Shown piece after piece: positions 39,402 to 57,384 of a stretch of DNA of 64,000 bases (its first letter is position 1; the number at the start of each line of letters is the position of its first letter). Below the pieces are notes generated by a model, which had not been told where the DNA came from, ran no database searches, and was given only the letters and a program-made list of their open reading frames with translations. Origin of the DNA: Plantago elongata (Eukaryota; Streptophyta; Magnoliopsida; Lamiales; Plantaginaceae). A program made the position numbers and the translations under genes. The stretch covers positions 59,297 through 123,296 of the forward strand of contig JAYMSP010000016.1 of assembly GCA_036897095.1 (NCBI GenBank), read 5' to 3'.

Positions 39402-40298
39402 ACAGATTGCAAGAATACTTCAGGGGCATTTTAATGTTTTTTACTTCATCCATTTGAACAGAATCATCTATGAACTTGCTTGTTATTTGCAAAGATTGTT
39501 ACTGGATACTTTTTGCTTGTGTGCTTGTTTATTGACTAATCTGTATTGAATAATGCAATTGTCAAAGAAATAGTTCCAAGCGAACCATTTTTTAAACGTT
39601 CCTGTTGATGTTGGAATGTTGGCACAATGAAATCCTTCTGCAACTCATGAGTGTGCAACTTATATGAATGAAAGGCTATTATGATTTACACCATGAATTT
39701 TGTTGTGCTCCTGCCACCAAGGAATGTATATATATATAAGGAAAAAAGTACTCACAATCTGTTATCTGGGACTAGCCATGAAACAGAGTTATACTACAAT
39801 TAAGTATCTCGTGTTCTTGTTCATTAATATGTTGTCGCCAACACTTTGACAATCTTACAACACTGACTGCCGAATTGGTTGTCTGGACTCTGGAGCATAT
39901 ATATCAAGAACATGAGGTACAAGAACAGAAAGCTTTAGTCTTGGTATCACTATTACCTACCTAGCAGACATGTTACACTTGAATGTGTTTGTTGTTGAAG
40001 GTAGCTAAAGTTGATAGTGCTGTAAATAATCATATCCACAGCAAAAAAAATACCCACAACATATGAATGCAGAAACTGTCTACAGATGAGCAAAACCAAG
40101 AACGATCAAAAGTTTATTTTTAAACTTTCTCCACAAGATAATAAAAACAATTTATAATTTGCCATCGTCGATATTCTACAGAGACAACTCAGATTAACCT
40201 CACAAAACACTACATCACCCAGGTGAGAAATGACAAACAAGAAATTAAATGGCTTAGATGAAGCACCAAACTGTTCCTCGGATAAGTGAAAATCAACA
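39402..40298. other. Convergent 3' region of NAA10 and the DUF2462-like gene
   Basis: About 0.9 kb with no recognised gene. It includes a short TATATATATATA run near 39727-39738. The 3' UTRs of both genes probably lie here. Confidence 0.45.
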
Positions 40299-41513
40299 CT
40301 ACTTCTTCGAACTACCAGCAGAATCTGGTGCTCCTTTAACAATACCCAACTGACCACCATCTTTGTTCGCAACAGTAGCAACTTTGACCTCATTGCAGTG
40401 ATTTATAAACTTGGTCAGCTCCTGATGAAAACATGGAGGAACTTTGTCAACTTGACTAGATATACTCACAAATTAACAAATTCACTAGATAAAGAAAATT
40501 AAGATTTCAAAAACAGGGACTCTGGTTCAGCCAAGAAACTCCAACACCATGATAAAAGTCAACTCTTAATAGAATGGGCCAAATTTTGGTATGTTAATAA
40601 TATCACATAGCAACATGACATAAGAAGGGGCCTGTATTAGGTATGGAAGGTAATGTGAATTCAAATGAATACACACTTGTCGACCATCAATAATCTTAAA
40701 CTTTCAACTGGCCAAAGATAACGAAGATGGTTACAGCAGCCGAAGTGTTTGGCATAATCATACTATTTAGAACCACTCCCCCCACCCCAAAGTGTTTGGC
40801 ATAATCATACTGCTACTTATACAGGTGGATTTTCATGTTCTATCTGAAACTTGCTCTTTAACAAAAAATTGACTCCGCATAAGGTCCAACCTCCACTATT
40901 CATCATCTTGAACTCTAAACTAGCGAAATACAACCACGACAGTTGTAGAAATACACTAAGCAATACACAATCACATCACAGCACTAACAATTTGCCAGGG
41001 TAGCACTTGAGCTACACATTACGTAATGTCCAATCCCAAAGGAACTTCCAAACTGATGCGAAAACTTGATTTCTCAAGTACTTGACCAATATAGAGAATT
41101 GTTAAAACTCTATACTCTTAAGAATTGTACTAAATTGTTTTTTCTTAATAAACAAATATACCTGCATAAGCTCATTATATCTCACCTAGCAAGCAACTTG
41201 AACAATCATATAGCCATAACGTAGAGAAGTTGAGCAAAATCAATGCGATAAATAACAATAAAAGCTAATTGAAGCCTATACCTTGTTAACCTCCATATCT
41301 TTGGTGGTCTTGGACGGCTTAATATTTCTCTTCCCTACAACATTCAACAGCATATTTTTTAAACCATATGCTCCAAAGTTTCGACTTTTGTTAATTGTGC
41401 AGAAGGGTTTATCAAAAAATACCTTTCCGAATGACAGTGGTTTTGCCATGGCGACTAGGTGGGACAGTTTTCTTCTTCTGCTGACCTTTGAACAAACTTC
41501 CCTTCTGCGTCAT
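40299..41513 (-). CDS. Small basic protein, DUF2462/UPF0390 (Leydig cell tumour 10 kDa homologue)-like
   Basis: Three exons (41513-41423, 41334-41282 and 40421-40299) join in frame to 88 residues. The N-terminal half is strongly basic (MTQKGSLFKGQQKKKTVPPS then RHGKTTVIRKGKRNIKPSK), followed by KDMEVNKELTKFINHCNEVK and a Lys/Ser-rich C-terminus. This layout matches plant proteins annotated as DUF2462, a family of small nuclear or nucleolar basic proteins with no established activity. The family name is from memory of the pattern. The gene structure itself is well supported: conserved-looking protein and phase-consistent GT/AG sites. Confidence 0.65.
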
Positions 41514-42790
41514 TTCGATTTGCTTCGATTGAACCTTTGATTCTCGTCTAGGGTTTTGTCTCAGCTATTTTATGCTGCTGCTCAAATTTTAGGGGAAAGG
41601 GATTTTGTTCAGCACGACAGCGTTTTGTTAACGCGGGGGGTCTTTTCTTCTTTTCTCCTTTTGTTAGTTAGACTAATTATTTTCTAGGGCTGTGTTATCG
41701 AATCCGGACTGGTATTAATTCGGATTATCTACTCAAAAAATCTTGATCGATTGAATCGAATGGAATTTTAAATATGAATATATTATGCAATAAAAAGAAA
41801 GAATATTTATTAAATATATACGTTATACATAACGACCCAACCACTAATCGATCGAGATTCGACTTTTTTAACTGATACAAGTGCACATGACTTGGCTCAT
41901 ACATATATCACATTAGTATGATATATTGATATTGGTCTAAAATATATTGATATTGTTCCTTTTAGACCGTAGTTCTCATCAATTTGGTTTCGAAATCACC
42001 CCAAAAAAACCTCATAGGCTCATACTAATTGGGACTCGGAAGTGATGCTCTACTTATTTACCTATATATTTCATTTTTAATGGATGTGGGAGTGGATATT
42101 ATATTCTACCAATTAATATTGTACGACGACTTCATCAAGCCATGGATATGATATTCATGTCACGTGATTAACCATTCAAACCCCTTATAATTTTCGAAAC
42201 GATCTCTATGTAATAATATAATTTGTCAAACTTCATTTTGTGTGGGACATTATAATTACTTATGAAATACTTTTTATGTGATATGTTGGTTTTAAGTTGG
42301 TTATTTATTATAATATTGCTTCAAAGTAAGCAGGTTTATCCACTTAACAAAATGTCAGTAACAAGTTTGCCAGTTCTATGCCTTCTCACTTAAAAAACGC
42401 ATACAAATTTGGCTTGAAAACACACCCCTGAAGGGCCTTCCAAGAGAGAAGCCACTGAATTCAATCCGTAAATTAACCATTACTTAATATAAAGGGATCG
42501 TATAATGTGTTCAGGATCATCAACATAGAGAAGGAGAAGCACGACTAGTTGACCCTTGAGCACCTTGCGTTCTTAGATCAACCAATTTGTTGAAACAGGA
42601 ATAAAACAAAATCTTCCCTTTACGCATTATCTTTAAAGTGCTGCTTAGGAAGAAACATCCCAGCTGAAATTAACAAACATTTCATGACTATCAACTCCTA
42701 ATTCAAAATTTATAACATCCTGAAGATTTCAAGAAAGTCATCATCCGCGATCATATGAGCTCCTCCGACACATCCTCCATTTGATGGTTC
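41514..42790. other. Intergenic between the DUF2462-like gene and neuroguidin
   Basis: The first 150 bp are the DUF2462-like leader. The rest is AT-rich DNA with no recognised gene or repeat, and probably includes the neuroguidin 3' UTR toward 42790. Confidence 0.4.
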
Positions 42791-45700
42791 TCAATACTTC
42801 CTCTGTCAAAACCAGAGTGATCAGTTTACTCGAGTAATTTCATGAAATTAAACTAAGAACGGATCAACACGGGATTACTTGTATTACAAAAGTTTATTCA
42901 GACGTAGCTGTTATTGAAATCGGGGCAATTTATCAGGAAAATTAACATAAATTTCAAGCTCACGGTTCCCTTTCCCCATACCCAGCATGTGCTTTAACAT
43001 CAATCATTGCAGAAATGGGTTGTAATAACAAGTTTTTACCATAATTTCAACACATGCATGGTACAATTGAACTAACCACACATAGCACCACCATGGGTTT
43101 CTCGATTAACCAAAGTATCCGTCCAGTTCTCAGACTCAAGAGTACTGTCTTATATAACTGAATTTTTACAGACTAGATTATGAGAACAAGTGATCCCCAT
43201 TATACATGTGGTAAAATCCTATCATCGGTGATCAAACAAAATATACTCGAGCATCTGCGGCATTGATTAATTTTTATTTTTTTTTGAGAATAATGTTGAT
43301 AAAGGTAAATGAGCATTAAACATAAAAGCATATACCTTGCGCTTCTTGAATTTGCTCCCAGCTCTACCATCAGCAAAGCTGTTCAACTGTTCAGGTTCAC
43401 TATTCCCTATAGGTAAACTCTTGATCTCGTCAAAGAAGCTTTCTGTCAGACCAAGCAACCTAGAAGACAGAAGAATAGTCCATTTTAAATTAGCAAAAAA
43501 AAAAAAAAAAAAAAAAGGGTTGCCCAAGATTCCAATTTGCATCATGGCCTATTAAAGATATCACTGCATAATGCCAAAAGTGACTGTTCTGTAATCTGTA
43601 ATGTTCCCTCAATACTTACCCGTTCTGGGATTTCTTCAACTGTTTCATCTGTCTCTTCTCGGATTTTGTGAGAGGTGCACGAGTAAAGAGGTCCTCTTCT
43701 TGTCGATCACGTTCCTCCATCTTCGCAGTGTATCTCCTCATCTCTCTACTTTCTCCCCCCACACTGTCTTTAACCTGTATTGATCATGATTAATTTTAGA
43801 ACAGTGGAGATTATTACAATTTAATTGACAGGTTACTTAAATAATAACCGACCTCTTCTGGTCTACCATCCACGTCGTTCCACAACTCACTAATATAAGG
43901 ATTTTGTTTTGCCATTCGCACTTCTGCCCTTTCTTTTCTCAGAGCATTTTTCTCCTGTTTGGACACTTTATCTTCATCGTCCATAGTAACCGGGGCAATC
44001 TTCGGCGGCCGATACACAGCCGCATTCTCTAACTGTAATCCATATTTAATGTGAAATGCATAAAATAATTTTACATGAAATAGTGATGATCAATCATAGA
44101 TACTTGTAGTATTCCTGCCACGGAATACTCCCTCACCTCGGAATTTGGACGTAAATCAGGGTTTGGGCGATACTTCAACAAGTCATCTGTATTCTCAGAC
44201 TTAGTTGCCTTCTTTGATTCCACATCAGGTCCCTCTGTTGTAGATGCTGCAGTTCTTGTTAACTTGTGAATTTGGTATTGTAGTTTTTTATCGATTGGCC
44301 GAATCTGTGTAAAGTGTAAACCATGTAATAAAGGCATAAACCAACTAAAGACAGACGAACCAAGAGTCAATTCCTCAGGCATATTCACTTCAACAATCCC
44401 AAACCCTCGACTCCAAGAAAATACATGTCCCAACAACTTATGCAGACAATTCAATGTAAGTTACTATCCGAAAAGCTACAGTCACATGGCTTCAAGAATC
44501 TTGCCCTCGTCATACAACCCACTACCAAAATATGACTTTTGCAGAAAATTGAACAAAATCAGATTTGAAAGCTACTAACCATCCACATATGATGTATTTA
44601 CTATTTTAGAAAACAAAAAGAAATGAACACTATGTTCATGTGGGCATACCTTCTCCAGAAATAATCTTATCTCAACAAGACTCCGCACAACTGGATGATC
44701 TTGAACTGATAATCCATTTGCCTTGGATAGCATATAATAGACAAGTGATTGGCAATAGTTTAGGAGTAGCAAATGTTTGGCCTCAAGATAGCTCATTCCA
44801 TCTGATGTAGGAAAAGCATTTGCTTTCACCTTGGAAAATTAAGAAAATAATTAAACAAATGAAAATGAAAAGCTAAAACATTACACTACAAAAGTCATCC
44901 AAGTTACCAGATAAGATTAAGTCTGAAGCCATATCAAGAAGGTATGAGTATGACATTACTGTTTTGAACAATATGTTCCAACATACAGTTAAAAATATGG
45001 TTTACTGGAAAGTGCCAATTGCCATTGCTAATTCGCTAGAGTAAATACACAAGAAACACATAGGTTTATAATGCATCAGATAAAAACTACATGCCTAGAA
45101 AATCTAGCCAAGCAATATTGCAATAAGAGAAGAGATGTGAACCTCACAAAATTTGGGTACAAACAAGTATTGTAATATCGTCGAGATGTATGAAGAAGAT
45201 TGCCCTAGATTTCACAGTTTTTCTAATTTCAGGAAGCCATCGTACTAAGGCAACCAAAAGTATTCTGATGTGGTTTTTATAACAGGAATCAGGTAAAGAC
45301 CTAGAAACTTTGTGAATCCATGCACAAATAAAAGAATAAAGAAGGAAGACCAGGCAATTTGGGACAAACTATAGATGTACAGAAAAAAAATCCAGAAACT
45401 AGGGGGCTGGGTAGATAAACAAAATGAACATTTTAAATTATAAGAGAAGAACATCATCAACCTTGGATTCTAAGACGAAGACTTATCCCAGCATAAAACA
45501 AAGTAACTAAAAATCGATTTCTAGGTAGTATTAGCCATGTATTTAGCGTTCTAGTCGAAAAAACAGTTGATTATTTCAACTAAAAACTCCAGAAGAGCAA
45601 AATCAAACAATAGATAAAATCGAAAATTGTGTAATCAGCAGCCAAGTAATGTAGTAGTGTACCTTGGCAGTTAAAAGCTGCACTTTTTTAGTGACATTGT

Positions 45701-45865
45701 CCAATCCTTGTTTCATCTCTTTCAACACATCAACAAGCTGTGTAGCTTCTCTGAAAACACAGCAAAATTAATAACATAAATTGAAAACATAGAAAATGAC
45801 TAAGTTGAAATTGTCCCGAGAACTTACCGGCTAAGCCGTTCATTCGTTTCACCAGCATCCCCCAT
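42791..45865 (-). CDS. NGDN: Neuroguidin / LCP5 homologue (Sas10-Utp3 family)
   Basis: Eight exons join in frame to 314 residues: 45865-45828, 45750-45663, 44829-44650, 44304-44137, 44032-43853, 43774-43620, 43459-43336 and 42802-42791. The N-terminal Sas10/Utp3/C1D domain spans about residues 10-100 (SYLEAKHLLLLNYCQSLVYY). It is followed by KYRPNPDLRPN, VYRPPKIAPV, a charged helix, RAPLTKSEKRQMKQLKK, and a basic tail. Yeast Lcp5 belongs to the U3 snoRNP/SSU processome and is needed for 18S rRNA maturation; animal neuroguidin also binds eIF4E. The nucleolar role is inferred. The last exon would be only 12 nt (AGG AAG TAT TGA), giving a KKRKRKY end; reading through the donor would instead add about 20 unrelated residues. 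Exon 4 might end 33 nt further on, at a second donor. Confidence 0.85.
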
Positions 45866-46329
45866 CACTGTAAAAGCTATTAACACCTATAACTTGAAGG
45901 AGGAGCAGATATTTATTAAACCAAAACAAACAAGTCACTAAGATAGACGGGAAACTATAAATTGAGCAATGTAAACACACAATATCTGCAGAAAATCCTT
46001 CTAACACAGTCAATCAATCAATGATTTCAACATGATAGGGCAGCATTAGCAAGTAGCAAAATAGTAGCAGAGCAAGAAAATAGCAGAGAAGCAGATTGAG
46101 AACTCACGAGAGAAGTAGCAGAGGCGGTGGCTGGAGCCGGGAAGCTTGTGGCGGCCGGAGATGGCGATGAATGGAGTGTTTTGGAAGAAAGAAGAGTGAA
46201 TTGGGGGCGGATGTGGCCAATTGGAATTAACCGGGGAGATAGTCTAGGACTCTAGGTATGAAAATTACAACCTTTTTTTTTTTTTTTTCTTCACACGTTC
46301 TAGATAAAAATTCAAGATATCGTAATAAA

Positions 46330-46520
46330 TTCGAAATAGAAATTAACATACAACGTAAAACTAACCGATCTTAAATAAATATTCATAATAAATACGTAAA
46401 AATTCACAGATAAAATAAAAATTCACATACCCTAAATAAATAATCACATACAGTACGTAAAATTTCACATACACTAAATAAAAATTCAAAAATTCACATA
46501 CCTTAAAATAAGTGAAAATT
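46330..46520. repeat. Dispersed AT-rich repeat, copy 2
   Basis: Loosely tandem words such as AAAATTCACATACCCTAAAT and ACAGTACGTAAAATTTCAC parallel those at 37000-37230, with a following AAAATAAGTGAAAATTT in both. The two copies lie in the same orientation on the plus strand. Confidence 0.55.
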
Positions 46521-48506
46521 TTATAACTAATAAAAAAATCGTTATTTTCATGAGGAAGATTATGTTAATGTCCTTCCTTTTTTATGGAACCGGTTATTTA
46601 CCGAGATTTTGGATAGGCGGTTTTCCCACGAGTTTATGCATTTAAGTACAGTTGTGTGCGGAAGACGGTTGAGCCGGATTTCATAAATTAACAAATCATT
46701 CGAGTAAACAGGGGACAAATTATGACGAAATAAACCTAAAAAAGTTCACGCCAAGTGAGGGGTAGGTATGAGAGCAGCATGGCAGCGCGAGCATGGGTAG
46801 GAGGTACCAGTCATTTCCTATTTTTTTGGATATAAAAGCTAAGCTATTTAGCTCAAGGATCAATATGGAGTAAAAATTTCACAAAAAAGTATTTTATAAA
46901 TAAATAAATTCTTTATAGTCATAAAAAGTTTTGGTCTCAACTTGAAACAAATTATAAATAAGAATAAACTTCACATTATCATATTTCATGACTTTATCCG
47001 GTCTCGCCTTAAGTAATTACACATCTATATAATAATAAATGACTTAATATTCAATAATATTTTTCTATATCTATATGATTTTCATTACATTAAATTGAAG
47101 ATGTAAACTTCTTATCTAAAAGTTATTTGTGATAGTGATTTGAACTTTTCAGTGGTAAGACTGACTTTTAACTTCCGTGTAAGTAGTACTTCATTTATAT
47201 ATGAACCTTCTAGTAAGATCCAAAACATTGCTAGCTTGTCAATTAAGTTGAAACTTATTGACATGAAAATTTTACTACTTATGTAGTATCATCTTCCATA
47301 ATTGTCCTATGCTTCTTGTCTAATTGATGTGATGATTTCATCTTCTATTAGATCCACCATTATTGATCTATTGGATTCCGAAATATATTTTAAAATTTTA
47401 CCACAAAAGTTATTATTTAGTTATTTTGTTCAACAAATATAATATTTAAGTTACGCACATTGTTTTATTATGAAAAATATAGTTTTAGTACACACCTCTA
47501 CTTAGGAATAAACTATCTATAAGAATATTTTTTTCCGGTCCCGACGATATGATTGTATGGAGTTTTTACTGTACTCCCCTTCAGGTTGCCTCTTTTTCAT
47601 CTAAAGCCCGTTAGTCAAACAATTACAACTAGATCCTTTATGCAAATTAATGTTTAACATAATTAAGATCCGGTTTTGTGAATTGGCAAAGCAAACACGG
47701 CCTTAGGACCCATATGTAATTGATATAGAACATTAAGCTTTCTTATGAAATTGAAATATAGTCGTTATATTTCAATTTATTTTTCTATTATTTTTTTCTT
47801 TATTTATTTATTAGCTATTAACAACTAATTTAATTATATACTCCACTTTTTCCTTTTTACAATTGTTAATTACCTTTAATATATATTATTCATGCACACT
47901 TTTTTATTGTTCTCTTTTGCATTCTTTGTTTTTAATATAGATTTCTATTTTGAATTAATTTTTTAAATATCCGATTTTCTTAATCTTTTGGTTCTATTAA
48001 CAATAATATTTGTACAAATTACCCGATTAAAAAAGATGTTGCTTAATTCACATATCATAATCATAAAAGTCTCGCTTATATGATTATAATTTGTGTGAGT
48101 ATGTCAAACATTTAGATATGGAGGATATGGTCGGTTCCACATTCAATAAATTAAAATAAGACTTTTTCTAACAAATTTACTAAATGAACACTACTAGAAT
48201 ATGGCCTTTTTAGTGTGGAAAATAATTCACACCAAAACATTTTTGTGTCAAATTATAGACAATAGAGTTTGACGCAATAACCTTTGACTATGACTTAATC
48301 TTAATTCGTTAATTTTAAATGTTCAATTAAATTATATAAGAAACTTTACTTACATATGATTACCGATGGGGTATGTTAATAATATGATGATCGAACATTT
48401 CAGATTTAATGTTTTACAATATTAAATACAATCAAAGTTTTAAAATATTATATGCAAAACATCAAAATAAAATGAGACATTTGACTTAGGACGTAATTTT
48501 AAAAAT

Positions 48507-48546
48507 GTTGTTGTTGTTGTTGTTGTGGTAGTTGTTGTTGTTGTTT
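48507..48546. repeat. (GTT)n microsatellite, interrupted
   Basis: Two GTT/TTG runs flank a short GTGGTA interruption. Intergenic. Confidence 0.9.
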
Positions 48547-50008
48547 TATTTTTTATTTTTTCATTATTATTAAATATTTATGTTCAGTTTTGTATTTTAT
48601 TTTCTCAAAATAGTTGGTGTGAGTTTAAAGTAGAAGACATTTTTCACTTGTACGCAAAATAATCAGCAAAAAACCATACAAAGGGACAAAAAATGATGTA
48701 TAAATAGCCTCCTAATGTCCTCAACCGACTATTTAAAAAAAAAAACTAAAGACTAGTTTCAATTACATACAAATACATGTTGTTCGAAATCGATTATATA
48801 TGGGTCCACATGTGACTCTCTCGTGACACCATTAGTTAGGGTTGTTTGGCCGAATTCAGAATCTGATATTGGGACAGGGGTAAAAAAGAACTTTTCGGAT
48901 TTTAATTCGCCAAAAGTCAAGATCGTAGACCTATATATAATTAGATTATATATAACACAGATGTTGATTGACTAACGAAGTATCATGTGTAATTAGAAGA
49001 TCTAGGGGGCACATATATAATTCGCCCTTACTTTAATTATATTGTCAAATATAGTTGAAAGAAAATTTGCATATATTACAAGAATAAATAAAAATTATGT
49101 TTCCGAGACAAGATTGCTTATAAGAGATTGGAAATACTAAAAGGAATTATCATTATGAAAAAACCAACCCAAATTTCCAACCCATGCATGGATAATCAGA
49201 CCGGTTTGACCATTATGTATAAATTTCATTTAATATGCACATTATAGCCCTATAAAATACTATAAACTACGACGATTCCAACTCGCTTTATTCATATTCG
49301 TGCGATCAACGGTGTTTTCGACATAAACGATTAAAAAGTCACATAAATTAAATGATCGATCTAGTATTAGCTGTTCGAAATTAGGAGAACGATCTCAAAC
49401 ACAGGTAAAATAATAATCAACAACCTAAATCGGTATCAATTGAAGCCATGATTTGTGTGACTTTAAGATGTCAAATACGACTCGACTTGGTGAGTCTATA
49501 ATGACATAAACAAAGAAAATATGCGAAGATGTGTACTATGTGAAATTTGAAATCTTTGAATTTTTTTAATTATCTTTTGCTTATTTTTCCTTTGTCTCGA
49601 ATGATGAATATGCGAAGTAACTCGGTGGTTTTACCTGACTAGATGGTGCACACTTTGACAAGGATTGATTGGGCCATTGGGGTATGATTGTGGAGGAAGA
49701 TGATGTTGGGATTATGTGGATGCGTTTGATGATTATGTTCGGGATTATTGAAGATCCTCCACACCATTTTTGCTCGTGGTGTACTTTTCACCGTCAATAG
49801 TTTTGTCGATTTTAACCGCTGATAACCAGAGGTGAAATACATTATTCACGAGGTGATTGACTAGTCGAAAATATAATTATTATGTCATATGTGGAATGTA
49901 CTAATTATGAGGTCCTCAAATTCAATGAGAAGGATGTTAGTCTTCCAATTGCACATAATGCAAATATAATGCATAACCATTAAAATCACCGCTAATTCTA
50001 TCTTGTAA

Positions 50009-52174
50009 CCATCTTCAATGGTGACGGCACGACGACGGGTCGTCGTCGTTTTTTGCTTTAGTAGTGACGCGTCGTCGTCGCGTTGTGAATGCCACGTCAT
50101 TTTTTTAAATTTACAAATTATAAAATTGTTTAGAGGTTAAAATTAATCAAATTGCATTTTATTCAAGACGCTTTATAATTTATTGAGATAGAACAAACCA
50201 GGAATATATATTACAACATATTGTGGAAAATGAAAATCGGATGAAGATAAAATGAAATAAACAGACAACAGACAACATAAAAAATAATCAAACACACAAC
50301 CCCGACTGGAGAAGACTCATCTTCAATGTAGCCTCCAAATATGTTCCATTAAGTCGTTTGTTAGGTGGGTGTGCGTGATTGCACTATGCATCCAGCGTAA
50401 ATTTGTCATGTATTCCGGGATAGTATTTATTGTAGACGGTGCCCGACGGATACGAACTCCTTCAATGAGATCCTGCACTTGCTCACGGGTATCTTGTTCG
50501 AGTTGCTCAATTTTTGCGTCATAGTTTAGGTATTTGTGGCGCTCATCCGCTCATCTTCAACTATCATGTTGTGGAGTGGTATGTAACAATTCATAATCTT
50601 GTTGAGCATGTCTTTGTTGTGCGCAAGTGCCGGATTGCTTATAATTGCAAACCATGCCTGCATAACTCCGAAAGCACGTTCCACATCTTTGCGGCAGGAC
50701 TCCTAAAGCTCGAAGAACTTGTTGTTTGTGAGTTACCGGATTCGGGATGGCAGGAACAAACGTAGCCCAAGGTGGGTAGATCCCATCAGTTAGATAGTAA
50801 GGCATGTTGTATTGACGGCCATTCACCTCAAATTCGACTTATGGCTGTGCCGTTAAGGATATCGTTGAACACCGGTGAACGTTGCACGATTGATAAGTCA
50901 TTGTATTTTCCGGAAACACCAAAGAATGAATGTCATATCCAAGTATCTTGGGAAGCTATTGCTTCTAACACAAGAGTAGGCTTTTTACTTCTGCCTTGGA
51001 ACTGACCGTGCCACGCTTTCGGACAGTTCTTCCATGTCCAGTGCATACAGTCGATACTCTCAAGCATGCCCACAAACCCTCATGCACCGTTGATTGCTAA
51101 CAACCTTCGTAAATCTTCCTGATTAGCCCTGTCATGTATGTTGGACCGAACTCAGCAACAACGGCGTCACAAAAGCGCTGTAGACACTCAAGAGCCGTGC
51201 TTTCACCGAGCCGACAATACTCATCAACCGAGTCGGCAGATGCCCCTAAGCAAGCGTGCGAATTGCGGCGTTACATTTTTGTAGTGTGGTTAACCCTTGC
51301 CGGTCAGTAGCATCTGGTCTACATACAAAGTAGTCATCTTGACGCACCACACCTTCAACCACCCGTTCGAATAACGGCTTCTCCATTCTGAATCTCCGTC
51401 GAAAATATCGTGCATATGTTGGACGAACATCGAAGTAGTCTTGCTCCAAGCGAACGGCACAATATTCTCGCTCTCTGTCAATGTAAGCACGTGTGTAGCT
51501 GCTACGTCGTGACTGGACTTGTTGTTGGTAGTGTTGGATTATATTTGGCATGTTCTGAAATATCATGTTTTGCATTCGTACGAAATGATTGGATGAAGAA
51601 GCGATATCGAGAAGTTCATCAGATGACGAACTGTTCTTGGATGAAGTACTGCTTTCTTGAACTGGGTTGAACATGATTAATACAGAGGAAGAATGAATGA
51701 GGGTGTTGTGTCTACAAATGAGTTTCATATTCCATCATATAAACGATTAGCTGAGTCATTCATTAGTCATAGCTGTGTCACTTAAACATTGGATTCCGAA
51801 CAAAATTAAAGTGGTTGACAACATTCCCTACAAAATTAAAGTGACTGACAAGATGCTTCACGAGATGCCTGACATATTCAAATTCAAAATTCAAAATAAA
51901 AAAAAAATCAAATTTGGTCTCATTTTATATATCCTGAAAAAATATAGCCGTTGGTGATTTTTTAATATTTTTTTATCTTGTATTTTTGGAGATATTATCG
52001 TTTGAAAAACGGATAAAAATTGAATTTCGAAAAAACAAATAAAAAAAAGGAAAGACACGCAGCTGGTTGGCTGCTGCCACGGGACGGCGTGGCACGCCCG
52101 ACGCGACGTGCCACGCCGCGTGAAGAGACGTCGTACTCAGTCTCGTTGGGGGCGCCACGGCGCTGGGGCTGGTC
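50009..52174 (-). mobile_element. PIF/Harbinger DNA transposon, probably complete but inactive
   Basis: A transposase remnant on the minus strand is flanked by non-coding DNA and by TAA on both sides (50006-50008 and 52175-52177), the 3-bp target duplication typical of PIF/Harbinger. The proposed ends read CCATCTTCAATGGTGACG (left) and, reverse-complemented, GACCAGCCCCAGCGCCGTGG (right). The agreement is only partial and seems reduced by C/T and G/A changes, so the boundaries are provisional. Both subterminal zones are GC-rich with strong hairpins: 8-bp arms at about 50024-50041 and 12-bp arms at 52085-52096/52107-52118. The right end is 230 bp upstream of the GFAT start codon. Confidence 0.6.
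50323..51674 (-). pseudogene. Harbinger-type transposase (HARBI1-like), frameshifted
   Basis: From ATG 51674 the N-terminal part reads RRFRMEKPLFERVVEGVV and DRQGLTTLQKCNAAIRTLA, the standard start of plant HARBI1-like nuclease-transposases. A one-base loss turns the next TAT GGG GCA into TAG (51246). The protein then continues in another frame as GASADSVDEYCRLGESTALE, with the first catalytic Asp in ESIDCMHW and later FFGVSGKYNDL. A further segment, MNGRQYNMPYYLTDGIYPPW, is followed by another frameshift near 50700, after which KDVERAFGVMQAWFAII and IPLHNMIVEDER can be read. The end is IWRLH plus stop at 50323. At least three breaks make the copy non-functional. Intact relatives cut and paste DNA with a DDE active site. 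Confidence 0.85.
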
Positions 52175-52404
52175 TAACATCACATTGTACTTGCAGCATA
52201 ATCCCGTTGGTCGCATTAAAACAAAGAAAGAGAAAGGAAGCCAATTCTGAAAAGTGTCAGTCAGACATATATCCAACGCAGCTTCTTCCTATTCAACACA
52301 ATCAAAGGCAAAGATCTTGTTACTTCCATTCTCATTCAGCTTCTTCTTCATTCTCTCTCACATCTCTGCAAATTACACACACAGAGAACAACAAAGTTGA
52401 CAAA

Positions 52405-57384
<4,980 letters not shown>

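Larger units (their letters stand above)
45866..50008. other. Upstream of neuroguidin and gene-poor AT-rich region
   Basis: The neuroguidin 5' UTR probably begins near 46170 (GCGGCGG-rich stretch 46110-46160). A poly-T run at 46272-46289 and a dispersed repeat (46330-46520) follow. 48189-48199 reads CACTACTAGAA, like a CACTA transposon terminus, but no partner end was seen. A GTT-rich microsatellite lies at 48507-48546. The open frame at 49639-49842 has no recognisable domain. No gene was found. Confidence 0.5.

Noticed and set aside
48189-48199. CACTA-type transposon terminus (CACTACTAGAA)
   Set aside because: The matching opposite terminus and transposase were not seen, and an 11-bp match can occur by chance.
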